From contig NZ_QQBA01000012.1 in assembly GCF_003350545.1 (NCBI RefSeq), positions 1 to 64,000 on the forward strand: DNA of 64,000 nucleotides, read 5' to 3'. Shown here piece after piece: positions 18,301 to 26,094 of this stretch (position 1 is the first letter of the stretch; the number at the start of each line of letters is the position of its first letter). The position numbers and the translations under genes are program-made. Source of the DNA: Flavobacterium glaciei (lineage in GTDB: Bacteria; Bacteroidota; Bacteroidia; Flavobacteriales; Flavobacteriaceae). The notes under the pieces are model-generated. The model searched no databases and was not told where the DNA came from. It worked only from the letters and a program-made list of their open reading frames with translations.

Positions 18301-21300
18301 ATTACCAAAACGGATGAATCCTACCATTTGATTGTCCTGAAGAGCAACTTCATTAGGTAATGATTCTGCATGTAAAAACATTTTCAGTTTCTTGAATTGA
18401 CGCATATCAATACTTACATTTTTAAAAACCGCTCTGGAATCCTCTGGCTCTAATCCTTTTCCAGATACTCTCAACGCTAACGACTGTTCATTTTGATTAA
18501 TAATCGTATTGTTGTTAAATAGTTGCTCCCGTTGTACTCCTGGAGGAGGAATATAATTTATAGGGCATCTCTCGTTATTTTCTTGAACATTGACTGCTAA
18601 CACATCTAGATTAGTACCATCGTCATCAACATTAGTATCATTAAAATCAAGTGTATTGGTATAACGTCTCCATTCACCTCGTACTAAATCCAATGCACCA
18701 AAACGAACGGTTACCTCTTCATTAAAACCAGTCATAAACATTCTCATGAAACGTATCGATCTAAAATCAGAAATGTTTCCAATAGTATTTTCGGGTTGTG
18801 AAACCGGTATTTTAAACTGTAACCATCTCGCATCAGTAGTGGAACCATCAGGCAAAGTCACTTGGGTATTTCTTATATCAGTAATATAATTTTGCCCTAC
18901 ACTCATGTTTGGCTGAACATCAATACTATATTCGTAATAAGCATTTATAGTATTCATCGTATTGTCCCTATTGATATCCTCTACATCAGGAACCGTTGAT
19001 GAACCTCGATTTGGATCAGTGATATCCACCGCCGAGTTTCCATCAGTACCATTATAGTTTTTATACCGTTCCAAAATCCCTCCGGTTGTGTTCAAATAAA
19101 AAATATAATCATCTGCAGCCGGATCTAACTCTGAGGCAAAATTAGTATAAACAGAAGCTTCTTTATCATTAGCTAGACCATCAAGACCCACATCTTGATT
19201 CTTTCTGTTTGCTGCATTAGTGTCAAAAGCATAAATTAAAGATTGAGATGCTGGAACATCTCCCCATAATGGTTGAGGATTAACTAATATTTGATCGGGT
19301 CCCAGTCCGTTTTCATATTGTTTTCGCCCATCTTTCAGAACATCTTCAGATATTTCACCTAAATTGAAATATATTTTTCCCGTATTGGATTGTGGTGCCT
19401 GACCGTTTCCTACATATGGATCTAATATCCAAAACTGGATATATTCAACATTTCCTTGTTCGAAATTTGTAGAATTTAATGACCGCATAATTCCTCCAAA
19501 ATTATCTCTAGGATTTGCTGCCGAATTTAAACTGTTATTATACGGACCTCTGTCAGAAGGATAATAACTTAGATCCAACGTATTTATAACTTGCGACTGT
19601 CCTTGTGCGATATCCGTCAAAGGATATAATTCCTCACTAAAAATTCTCCTAGTAGTATTAAATGACAAATCTTCATTTGAAATCCCTGTAGGTTTTTGAG
19701 TGTAAAAAACAGGATCAATAGAATACCAAGAAAGCTTTGCGCGTTTAAAACCATAACTTAAATCATTTGCATTTGCATTGAAATCATAAGTGCTCATGGC
19801 ATTTCTCTCCGGTGTTGATGCCAGACTCCAAGCATAAGGGGTACGCATATCAATGGTTGATTGAGACCCTTCGAAATCATCTACATAAATAGTAGACTCG
19901 CCCTGAAATTGATCGGCTTGTGGAGTATCCGGTTTCAAAAAAGCAATTTCACCTCTTACAGAAATATTAGATGGCACATCAGTATCTACATTGGGTAATT
20001 TATTGACCATTCTAGTAAAAAATGGAACCTCGGTTGAAAAGTTAGTATTGAATCCAAAAATAGTATTGTTAACAGATTCCTGACCAAAACTTGATTTTTG
20101 AGTAAATGGTCTTTCAGTCATCTTGAGGAAAGTTCCTCCAATCAAGAAATTATCTGAAATTTTATGTTCGACATTAACACCCATAAACCTTCTAGTTTGC
20201 AAACCAAAAATGGAATTATTTTCCAATGAAACTTCGATAGGTGTATTCGAAGCCTGTAGTGACGGATCTAAAATCTGAACTCTTCCTAACTGATAGTTTA
20301 CACTATAATCAATTCCTTCTACTAAAACTCTACCAGCCGCTGTAACTACTACAGAACCTTGCGGCACATTAAAAGCACCAATAGGTATCCCATCTCCGCC
20401 TGATGATTTATACCTACCCCTTAATAAAAATTTATTTTTATCACTGTCTTGCAAGGCACCTGACTGTGTATTACGGTACATACTGCGGAAAACATATTTT
20501 TTTTGATTTTCATTATAAGAACTCGTGTTACTATAATTTTCTCCTCCGGTTGACAATTTAGAAAACAATAATTCTCCAAAAGGCTCTTTTGTAGTAAAAA
20601 TAATTCTTCCGTATTGCGCATCCATAGTTAAACCCGGCATAAAATCAAAAAAACCATCCCCTCCAGCTTGAGGATCATTGTTAAAATTTAATTTATCCAA
20701 GTTAAACACTTTTAACAAAGGCGTTTGGGCAACCTCATTTTGAGGCAATGGATTCGGCGGAAAAGAACTTCCTGGAACTTCAGTAATATAATTTAAAGGC
20801 GAAGGATCTGTGTAAAGAATGTTAAATCTAAAATCCTCTTGTTTTACTTGATAAGCCCCCGGAATCTGATAGATGTTTTTCATCATCAGGTTCCAAACTG
20901 GATTTTTAACATTCGTCAAATTACTTTTCAGCATTTTCAGAATTAAACTCTGAGAAATAATAGCTTGATTTGATGGGCTGTTTCCTGTAACTACTGTCGC
21001 ATCTACACCGTCATTTCCAAATTCCCCGACTTGATACACCTGATCTCCAATTGTGTATTGGTACGCCACTGCTAAAACCTCATCGTTAGCCAATCTTTGT
21101 TGTAATGAGATATATCCTAATTGTGCGTTATAGGTGTATTCATTTGGGTTCAGCTTTCTAGCATTTTCTAATTTAGAATAATCTTGTCCTTCGCTTACAG
21201 TGACATTAAAACCTGAGTTTGCCGTTACAATTTCACGAATATTAGGATTAAGTAAACCTCCTCCTGCTTGTATTAATTCAGGATTGTATGCATTGTTTCT

Positions 21301-22452
21301 ATTATCAGTTGGAGTTTCCGGTCCAGCAACAAAAAAAGGAGGACTTGAAGGAATAGGGTCTAAAACAACTACTTCATTATCCATCAAACCGTTTAATTGT
21401 CCTTCCCCTAAATCCTGAAGTGCAATAATATTTCTAAGGTTATTATTAGTAGCTACTACCCTATTTTGCTTGTTGGTTACCCAAATTTCCAGTCGGGTAA
21501 TTTGAACTCTACTGTCTATGAATGGGTAATTTACTAATGATTTATCGTATTTATTTCTAAAGTACTGGGATAAAAAAAAGTGTCTATCATTATCATAATC
21601 CAATGCAAACATGTCAAAATCTTGAATTGTCCCTCCGCCTTGAGCAATTAAACTTTTTGTTTGTGATTTTTGCTCAGAAAACACGCCGGTAACTGTAGTT
21701 TTTCCAAATTGCAATTGTGTTTTTACACCAAATAAACTTTGTGCTCCCCTAATCAAAGAACTATTCAAAGGCATACTAACGTTACCCACTTCGATTTTTT
21801 GGATGATATCATCTTCAGTTGGCGCATAATCCAACTTCATTAGGTTTTGAAAAGCAAATGTTGATTGCGTATCGTAATTAGCGTTTACATTAAGTCGTGT
21901 ACCTACCTTACCCATCAAACTCATACTAATCCTTTGATCAAAATCAAAAGCAAGATTAGACCTATTTCTGGGAGAAAAAGAGGGGTTGTCTTGTTTTGTG
22001 TACCGCATTCCTAAATCCATTTCTATAGATCCTGTAGGTTTTACATCAATGGTATTGCTTCCAAAAATAGACTCGAAAAGTCCTGATTTTACATAATATC
22101 TTGGCAATAAATCTTTTTTAGCTTCATCACTACCTTCTTTTTTTCCTTCAATTGCATCTAACTTTTTCTTAAAATAATCGCGCATTGATTCTTTCAAAAC
22201 CAATTTTTCGTATTCTTTTGGCGTCAATATAATAGGATAGTTGATAGAAAATCCATCAATAGAACTAGTGTATATATACCTGTCTGTTATAGGATCATAG
22301 GTGTAGGCAGAGAGAATACTCTTTGGGTTTTTCATCTGGACTTTCCCAATAGAAAATCCTGTTTTAACGGTATCCTGAGCTGCTTGATTTACTTGGGCTT
22401 GCGATGCAAAACCACATAATAATACAAGTAAAAAAATACAAATTTTATGCAT
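15304..22452 (-). CDS. sprA: T9SS outer-membrane translocon protein SprA
   Basis: SprA (Sov in Porphyromonas) is the giant 36-stranded outer-membrane barrel through which type IX secretion substrates cross. It is needed for gliding and for secretion of adhesins and enzymes. The 2382 residues are the expected size. A signal peptide (MHKICIFLLVLLCGFASQAQ) precedes a long run of beta-rich segments with many aromatic and Asn residues, and the protein ends in a barrel strand (GITLRYNFGN). The N-terminal region (YYVKSGLFESIFGSNTIDVKPTG) matches the SprA N-terminal family. It starts 26 bases after ruvA and is probably co-transcribed with it. Confidence 0.95.
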   Translation of the reverse strand: MHKICIFLLVLLCGFASQAQVNQAAQDTVKTGFSIGKVQMKNPKSILSAYTYDPITDRYIYTSSIDGFSINYPIILTPKEYEKLVLKESMRDYFKKKLDAIEGKKEGSDEAKKDLLPRYYVKSGLFESIFGSNTIDVKPTGSIEMDLGMRYTKQDNPSFSPRNRSNLAFDFDQRISMSLMGKVGTRLNVNANYDTQSTFAFQNLMKLDYAPTEDDIIQKIEVGNVSMPLNSSLIRGAQSLFGVKTQLQFGKTTVTGVFSEQKSQTKSLIAQGGGTIQDFDMFALDYDNDRHFFLSQYFRNKYDKSLVNYPFIDSRVQITRLEIWVTNKQNRVVATNNNLRNIIALQDLGEGQLNGLMDNEVVVLDPIPSSPPFFVAGPETPTDNRNNAYNPELIQAGGGLLNPNIREIVTANSGFNVTVSEGQDYSKLENARKLNPNEYTYNAQLGYISLQQRLANDEVLAVAYQYTIGDQVYQVGEFGNDGVDATVVTGNSPSNQAIISQSLILKMLKSNLTNVKNPVWNLMMKNIYQIPGAYQVKQEDFRFNILYTDPSPLNYITEVPGSSFPPNPLPQNEVAQTPLLKVFNLDKLNFNNDPQAGGDGFFDFMPGLTMDAQYGRIIFTTKEPFGELLFSKLSTGGENYSNTSSYNENQKKYVFRSMYRNTQSGALQDSDKNKFLLRGRYKSSGGDGIPIGAFNVPQGSVVVTAAGRVLVEGIDYSVNYQLGRVQILDPSLQASNTPIEVSLENNSIFGLQTRRFMGVNVEHKISDNFLIGGTFLKMTERPFTQKSSFGQESVNNTIFGFNTNFSTEVPFFTRMVNKLPNVDTDVPSNISVRGEIAFLKPDTPQADQFQGESTIYVDDFEGSQSTIDMRTPYAWSLASTPERNAMSTYDFNANANDLSYGFKRAKLSWYSIDPVFYTQKPTGISNEDLSFNTTRRIFSEELYPLTDIAQGQSQVINTLDLSYYPSDRGPYNNSLNSAANPRDNFGGIMRSLNSTNFEQGNVEYIQFWILDPYVGNGQAPQSNTGKIYFNLGEISEDVLKDGRKQYENGLGPDQILVNPQPLWGDVPASQSLIYAFDTNAANRKNQDVGLDGLANDKEASVYTNFASELDPAADDYIFYLNTTGGILERYKNYNGTDGNSAVDITDPNRGSSTVPDVEDINRDNTMNTINAYYEYSIDVQPNMSVGQNYITDIRNTQVTLPDGSTTDARWLQFKIPVSQPENTIGNISDFRSIRFMRMFMTGFNEEVTVRFGALDLVRGEWRRYTNTLDFNDTNVDDDGTNLDVLAVNVQENNERCPINYIPPPGVQREQLFNNNTIINQNEQSLALRVSGKGLEPEDSRAVFKNVSIDMRQFKKLKMFLHAESLPNEVALQDNQMVGFIRFGNDFTQNFYQIEIPLKVTSPSSGSNTNCSPLSAAEVWPEENEIDLSLALLTKLKILAMSINPSTLPLDGIYYPDNDPANTDGDGSDRLRLGIKGNPNFGLVRTLMVGLKNNESRNDIKGEVWFNELRLADMDNQGGMAAVLNVDTNLADFATVSVSGKKSTIGFGTLEQGPNERNREDMEQYSIITNVNLGKLLPPKWQINLPFNYAIGEETITPQYDPFNQDIKLKQLLNNTANQAEKDNIEKRAIDYTKRKSINLIGVRKDRGPEQKQHIYDPENFTFSQSINQVERHDFEIEDYADQQVNTSVDYAYTFKPKSIEPFKKSKFMKKSNYWKLLNDFNFNYLPSNVTFNTNIIRQYNRQQFRQVDVEGIGLEPLYRRNFAFNYQYGFNYNLTKSLKLNYTASSSNIVKNYLNEDNEPIDTFTIWDSYWDIGDPNQHMQQLVLNYEIPINKIPLFSFVKANYSYTGDYSWQRTSNALSQIEIEGNSYNLGNTVQNSSSNNLNATFNMDMLYKYLGLTKNANKTVPKPKATAPKPGEKIVNSNPTQAQKNNSFLDSFIGVLTSFKNIQMNYTHNSGTILPGYTPGVGFLGSSRPSLGFIFGSQEDVRYEAAKRGWLTSYPDFNQNFSQVTNKLFKATANVDLLPDLKIDLTLDRAYSENSTEQYDVIDGVYNPRSPFDTGIFSISTMLIKTSFSVSDENSSVAFDDFRINRLTVANRLATQRGIDINNSVNLDPDGFPLGYGKNNQAVLLPAFLAAYSGGNASDVSLGIFRNFPIPNWAIKYNGLMRYALFKKNFKRFSLQHNYRASYTINAFRSNFEYDKDPSGKDASGNFFNQTIMSNINLVEQFNPLLRMDFELKSSLKVLAEIKKDRALSMSFDNNLLTEVKGVEYVIGLGYRFKDVIFSSRLADNPTGIIKSDINLKADINYRNNQTIVRYLDYDNNQLAGGQNIWSLTLKADYAFSKNLTAIFYYDHSFSRAVISTSFPLTNIRSGITLRYNFGN

Positions 22453-22478
22453 ACAACTCGTGTTTCTTGAATACCCTT

Positions 22479-23060
22479 TTAAAGGTTTTTTAAAGCTTTC
22501 TTGATTATTGATTCAACAGAAGCATCCGGTTCTTCTTTGACAATCTTTTCTATAATTTTTTCTGAAGTTTTACGTAAAAACCCTAAAACCTCCAAAGCAG
22601 ATAACGCCTCATCTCGATTTGTATTGCTTTGCGACATAGAAACTTCGTCTAAATCATACAATTTTAATACTTTATCTTTCAAATCCAGAATTGTTCTTTG
22701 AGCTGTTTTACTTCCTATACCTTTAACAGATTGAATAGTTACTACATCACCAGAAGCAATTGCATTGGTAATTTGTTTTGGGTCTAATGACGAAAGCATT
22801 GTACGAGCGATACTCGCTCCTATCCCTGAAACAGACAGCAAGAGTCTAAAAATCTCTCTTTCTGATTTTTCCATAAAACCAAAAAGTGTATGCGCATCTT
22901 CTTTTATTTGAAGATGCGTATATACTTTTATAAAATCGGTGCTTGGCAGCAATGAATACGTATGTAAGGAAATATTAACATCATAGCCAACTCCTCCACA
23001 ATCAATAATTATTTGTGTTGGTGATTTTTCTACTAGTTTACCTTGTAAATGTGCTATCAT
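22479..23060 (-). CDS. ruvA: Holliday junction DNA helicase RuvA
   Basis: RuvA binds Holliday junctions as a tetramer and recruits the RuvB motor for branch migration. The 193 residues start with the OB domain (MIAHLQGKLVEKSPTQIIIDCGGVGYDVNI). Two helix-hairpin-helix motifs follow (LLSVSGIGASIARTML and IQSVKGIGSKTAQRTIL), then a flexible linker and the C-terminal three-helix domain that contacts RuvB (DEALSALEVLGF). ruvB lies about 34 kb away at 57231-58253. A full consensus promoter is directly upstream, and sprA follows after 26 bases. Confidence 0.96.
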   Translation of the reverse strand: MIAHLQGKLVEKSPTQIIIDCGGVGYDVNISLHTYSLLPSTDFIKVYTHLQIKEDAHTLFGFMEKSEREIFRLLLSVSGIGASIARTMLSSLDPKQITNAIASGDVVTIQSVKGIGSKTAQRTILDLKDKVLKLYDLDEVSMSQSNTNRDEALSALEVLGFLRKTSEKIIEKIVKEEPDASVESIIKKALKNL

Positions 23061-23078
23061 GAAGTACTAATATATTTC

Positions 23079-23108
23079 CAAATATAACAAAATTAGCATA
23101 GTGTCAAA
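23079..23108 (-). promoter_or_regulatory. Promoter of ruvA-sprA
   Basis: On the minus strand TTTG (23108-23105), an 18-base spacer and TATATTTG (23086-23079) match the Bacteroidota consensus. A second TAnnTTTG (TAATTTTG) lies inside the spacer. The ruvA ATG is 18 bases past the -7 box. Confidence 0.6.
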
Positions 23109-23149
23109 TCAAATTTAAAATTTTATCTACGCTTCTTGTAATTAGTGTA

Positions 23150-25438
23150 TTAAATTTGTTTAACTCTTTTCATTTCTTTTTCCTGAGCATCAATCACAGC
23201 AATAGCTGCCATGTTGACCATTTCTTCAACGCTGGCTCCTAATTGAAAAATATGGACTGGTTTTCCCATTCCCAACATAATTGGTCCTATAGAATCTACC
23301 TTATTTAGTTCTTTCAAGAGCTTGTAAGTAATATTTGCTGATTCTAAATTTGGAAAAATTAATGTATTTATTTTCTTCCCTGCCAATTTAGAAAAAGGGA
23401 ACTTTTCTTTTAACATTTCAGGATTCAAAGCAAAATCTGCCTGAATTTCCCCGTCTATTATCATATCCGGATAATTTTTATGTAAATAAGCAACTGCCTC
23501 TCTTACCTTATTTGCACTTTCGTTTGTTGAGGAGCCAAAATTTGAAAATGAAATCATTGCTATAACAGGATCTACACCAAACATCTTAGCTGTTTTAGCC
23601 GTCATGATTGCAATTTTAGCTAAATCATCAGCTGATGGATTGATATTTATGGCAGTATCTGACAAGAACATTGGCCCACGTGCCGTCATCATCATATTTG
23701 TAGTCGCTACAATAGAAGCTCCGGGTGCTTTTTCTATTAATTGCAACATGGGTTTAACCACCGAAGGATAACTTCGAGAGTGTCCTGTTACCATTGCGTC
23801 AGCTTCCCCTTCATTAACCATCATTGCTGCAAAATAATTTCTTTCACGCATTAATTTCTGTGCATCCAAAAACGAAATTCCACGTCTTTGTCTCGTTGAC
23901 CAATAGGTATTGGCAAACTTATTTCTTCTATCCGCCTCTTCGTCAATTTTAGGATCTATAATTTGAACATCCGTATCAAAACCTATTTCTTCTTTTAGTT
24001 CCAATATGATTTCTTTATTTCCCAATAATATTGGGAAACCAATCCCTTCTTCTAAAACAATTTGAGCTGCTTTCAAAACATCTAAATGATCTGCTTCAGC
24101 AAAAACAATTCGTTTAGGATCTATTTTGGCTCTATTTGTAATCAAACGAACCATTTTATTATCATTCCCTAAACGGTCCATTAGTTCCTCTTCATACTTT
24201 TTCCAATCGGTAATCGGATTCAATGCTACCCCGGAATCCATTGCTGCTTTTGCCACAGCCGGTGCAACAATTGTGATTAATCTTGGATCAAAAGGTTTTG
24301 GGATAATATATTCTCTTCCGAAGTTTAATTTAGTTGCTCCGTAAGCAACATTTACTTGCTCTGGAACTGATTCTTTAGCCAATAATGCCAATGCCTTAAC
24401 GGCTGCCATTTTCATGGCTTCATTAATTTTAGTAGCACGAACATCAAGTGCTCCTCTAAAAATATAGGGAAATCCAAGAACATTGTTTACCTGATTAGGA
24501 AAATCAGAACGTCCTGTGGCCATAATTACATCTTTACGGGTTGCAATTGCCAAATTATAATCGATTTCCGGATCAGGATTCGCCATTGCAAAAACAATAG
24601 GATTATCAGCCATTCCAAGTAACATTTGCGGAGACATAATTCCGCCCGTAGAAAGACCTAAAAAGATATCTGCACCAACTAATGCTTCTTCTAAATTCAT
24701 AGAAGGTATGTCTTTTGCATACTTTAACTGCAATTCCGATAATTTCGGGTTGTCTTTTGTCAATAATCCTTTGCTATTAAACATGAAAATATTTTCAATT
24801 TTCACTCCTAAAAGAACATATAAATCAGCACAAGCTAAAGCCGCAGAACCTGCTCCTGAAACGACCATTTTAACATCTTCGGCCTTTTTATCTGCTAATT
24901 CTAATGCGTTCAATAATGCTGCAGATGAGATAATAGCCGTACCGTGCTGATCATCGTGCATGACAGGAATATTTAACTCTTCGACCAAACGTCTTTCAAT
25001 TTCGAAAGATTCTGGCGCTTTAATATCTTCAAGGTTTATTCCACCAAAAGTTGGTGCTATATTTTTAACCGTCTGGATAAATTCTTCAATATCTTTAGTT
25101 CCAATTTCGATGTCAAATACATCAATATCAGCAAAGATTTTAAACAACAGTCCTTTACCTTCCATTACTGGTTTTGATGCTTCTGGGCCTATGTCACCCA
25201 ATCCTAAAACTGCTGTTCCATTAGTGATTACTGCAACTAAATTTCCTTTAGCTGTATATTTATAAACGTTGTTTACGTCTTTAGCAATTTCTAAGCACGG
25301 CTCTGCTACACCAGGTGAATACGCCAAAGACAAATCTCTTTGTGTTGCGTATTTCTTAGTGGGAACTACTTGAATTTTACCAGGAGTTGGCTTTGCGTGG
25401 TATAGTAATGCTTCTCTTCTTTTGCTATTCTTTTCCAT
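23150..25438 (-). CDS. maeB: NADP-dependent malic enzyme with C-terminal phosphotransacetylase-like domain
   Basis: A cytosolic enzyme that decarboxylates malate to pyruvate with reduction of NADP. The 762 residues are the MaeB layout. The N-terminal malic domain comes first (LSLAYSPGVAEPCLEI, about 32-46; metal site VMHDDQHGTAI, about 158-168). The NAD(P)-binding domain follows (VVSGAGSAALACADL, about 190-204), and from about 430 a PTA_PTB domain (GHSRSYPSVVKPMLQLIEKAPG) that in MaeB has a regulatory role and is not catalytic. It has a TATCTTTG -7 element upstream, and the ruvA promoter lies just beyond its stop. Confidence 0.94.
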   Translation of the reverse strand: MEKNSKRREALLYHAKPTPGKIQVVPTKKYATQRDLSLAYSPGVAEPCLEIAKDVNNVYKYTAKGNLVAVITNGTAVLGLGDIGPEASKPVMEGKGLLFKIFADIDVFDIEIGTKDIEEFIQTVKNIAPTFGGINLEDIKAPESFEIERRLVEELNIPVMHDDQHGTAIISSAALLNALELADKKAEDVKMVVSGAGSAALACADLYVLLGVKIENIFMFNSKGLLTKDNPKLSELQLKYAKDIPSMNLEEALVGADIFLGLSTGGIMSPQMLLGMADNPIVFAMANPDPEIDYNLAIATRKDVIMATGRSDFPNQVNNVLGFPYIFRGALDVRATKINEAMKMAAVKALALLAKESVPEQVNVAYGATKLNFGREYIIPKPFDPRLITIVAPAVAKAAMDSGVALNPITDWKKYEEELMDRLGNDNKMVRLITNRAKIDPKRIVFAEADHLDVLKAAQIVLEEGIGFPILLGNKEIILELKEEIGFDTDVQIIDPKIDEEADRRNKFANTYWSTRQRRGISFLDAQKLMRERNYFAAMMVNEGEADAMVTGHSRSYPSVVKPMLQLIEKAPGASIVATTNMMMTARGPMFLSDTAININPSADDLAKIAIMTAKTAKMFGVDPVIAMISFSNFGSSTNESANKVREAVAYLHKNYPDMIIDGEIQADFALNPEMLKEKFPFSKLAGKKINTLIFPNLESANITYKLLKELNKVDSIGPIMLGMGKPVHIFQLGASVEEMVNMAAIAVIDAQEKEMKRVKQI

Positions 25439-25463
25439 TGTTTTTAGATTTTATTCTAGCTTA

Positions 25464-25471
25464 CAAAGATA
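25464..25471 (-). promoter_or_regulatory. -7 promoter element of maeB
   Basis: TATCTTTG on the minus strand, 25 bases upstream of the maeB ATG; no clear -33 TTTG. Confidence 0.45.
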
Positions 25472-25552
25472 GGAGTCTAGATTTGAAAAAAGAGGACTTT
25501 TACCCCATTCTTTTGCATAAAAACAAGCCTATTTAGATTCCCAAAAAAAAAA

Positions 25553-25567
25553 CTGCAATACCTGCAG
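25553..25567 (-). terminator. Terminator of the CBS-domain gene
   Basis: A 5-bp GC-containing stem CTGCA/TGCAG with a 5-base loop. It is flanked by an A-run on one side and a T-run on the other that can extend the stem. It lies 31 bases after the CBS gene stop and may work in both directions. Confidence 0.65.
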
Positions 25568-25598
25568 CTTTTTTTTAGTATCATTATTTTGATTCTTT

Positions 25599-26024
25599 TT
25601 ATTGAGTAATGTAAGAATTTAAATGTTGAATAGTATCTTTTTGCAACTCGATTATAGCTTTTACAACATCACTAATTGAAATTATCCCAATAACAATATT
25701 ATTTTCTAAAACGGGTAAATGGCGTACTCTTTTGGTACTCATTAACTCCATACAATATTCTAAATTATCGGATGGACTTACTGTAACTACATCAGTTTCC
25801 ATAATTTCGTAAACAAAGGCTTTTTTTGAAGATTTAGCTTTCAAAACAATTTTTCTAGCATAATCCCTTTCTGACAAAACACCTTTGAGAACAGTGTCTT
25901 CTATAATAAGAATTGCCCCGATGTTTTTTTCGCTCATCACTGTCAATGCTTCGTATACAGTATTAGTGGAAAGTATGGAATATACTTCTTTTCCCTTAGT
26001 GCTTAAAATTTGATTAACTGTCAT
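25599..26024 (-). CDS. CBS domain-containing protein
   Basis: A 141-residue protein made of a tandem CBS pair (Bateman module). CBS1 is about 8-58 (VYEALTVMSEKNIGAILIIEDTVLKGVLSERDYARKIV) and CBS2 about 72-128 (CMELMSTKRVRHLPVLENNIVIGIISISDVVKAII). Stand-alone pairs of this type bind adenine nucleotides and often act as regulators of other enzymes; the partner is not evident here. It is a single gene with its own promoter and terminator, sitting between maeB and the trehalase operon. Confidence 0.9.
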   Translation of the reverse strand: MTVNQILSTKGKEVYSILSTNTVYEALTVMSEKNIGAILIIEDTVLKGVLSERDYARKIVLKAKSSKKAFVYEIMETDVVTVSPSDNLEYCMELMSTKRVRHLPVLENNIVIGIISISDVVKAIIELQKDTIQHLNSYITQ

Positions 26025-26076
26025 AATTAATTCATTTAGTGAATCATAAAGTTAAAAAAAATATACATTCAAAAAA

Positions 26077-26084
26077 CAAAAATA
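26077..26084 (-). promoter_or_regulatory. -7 promoter element of the CBS gene
   Basis: TATTTTTG on the minus strand, just after the trehalase stop and 52 bases before the CBS ATG. The gap is otherwise A/T runs. Confidence 0.4.
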
Positions 26085-26094
26085 TTATCTCGCA

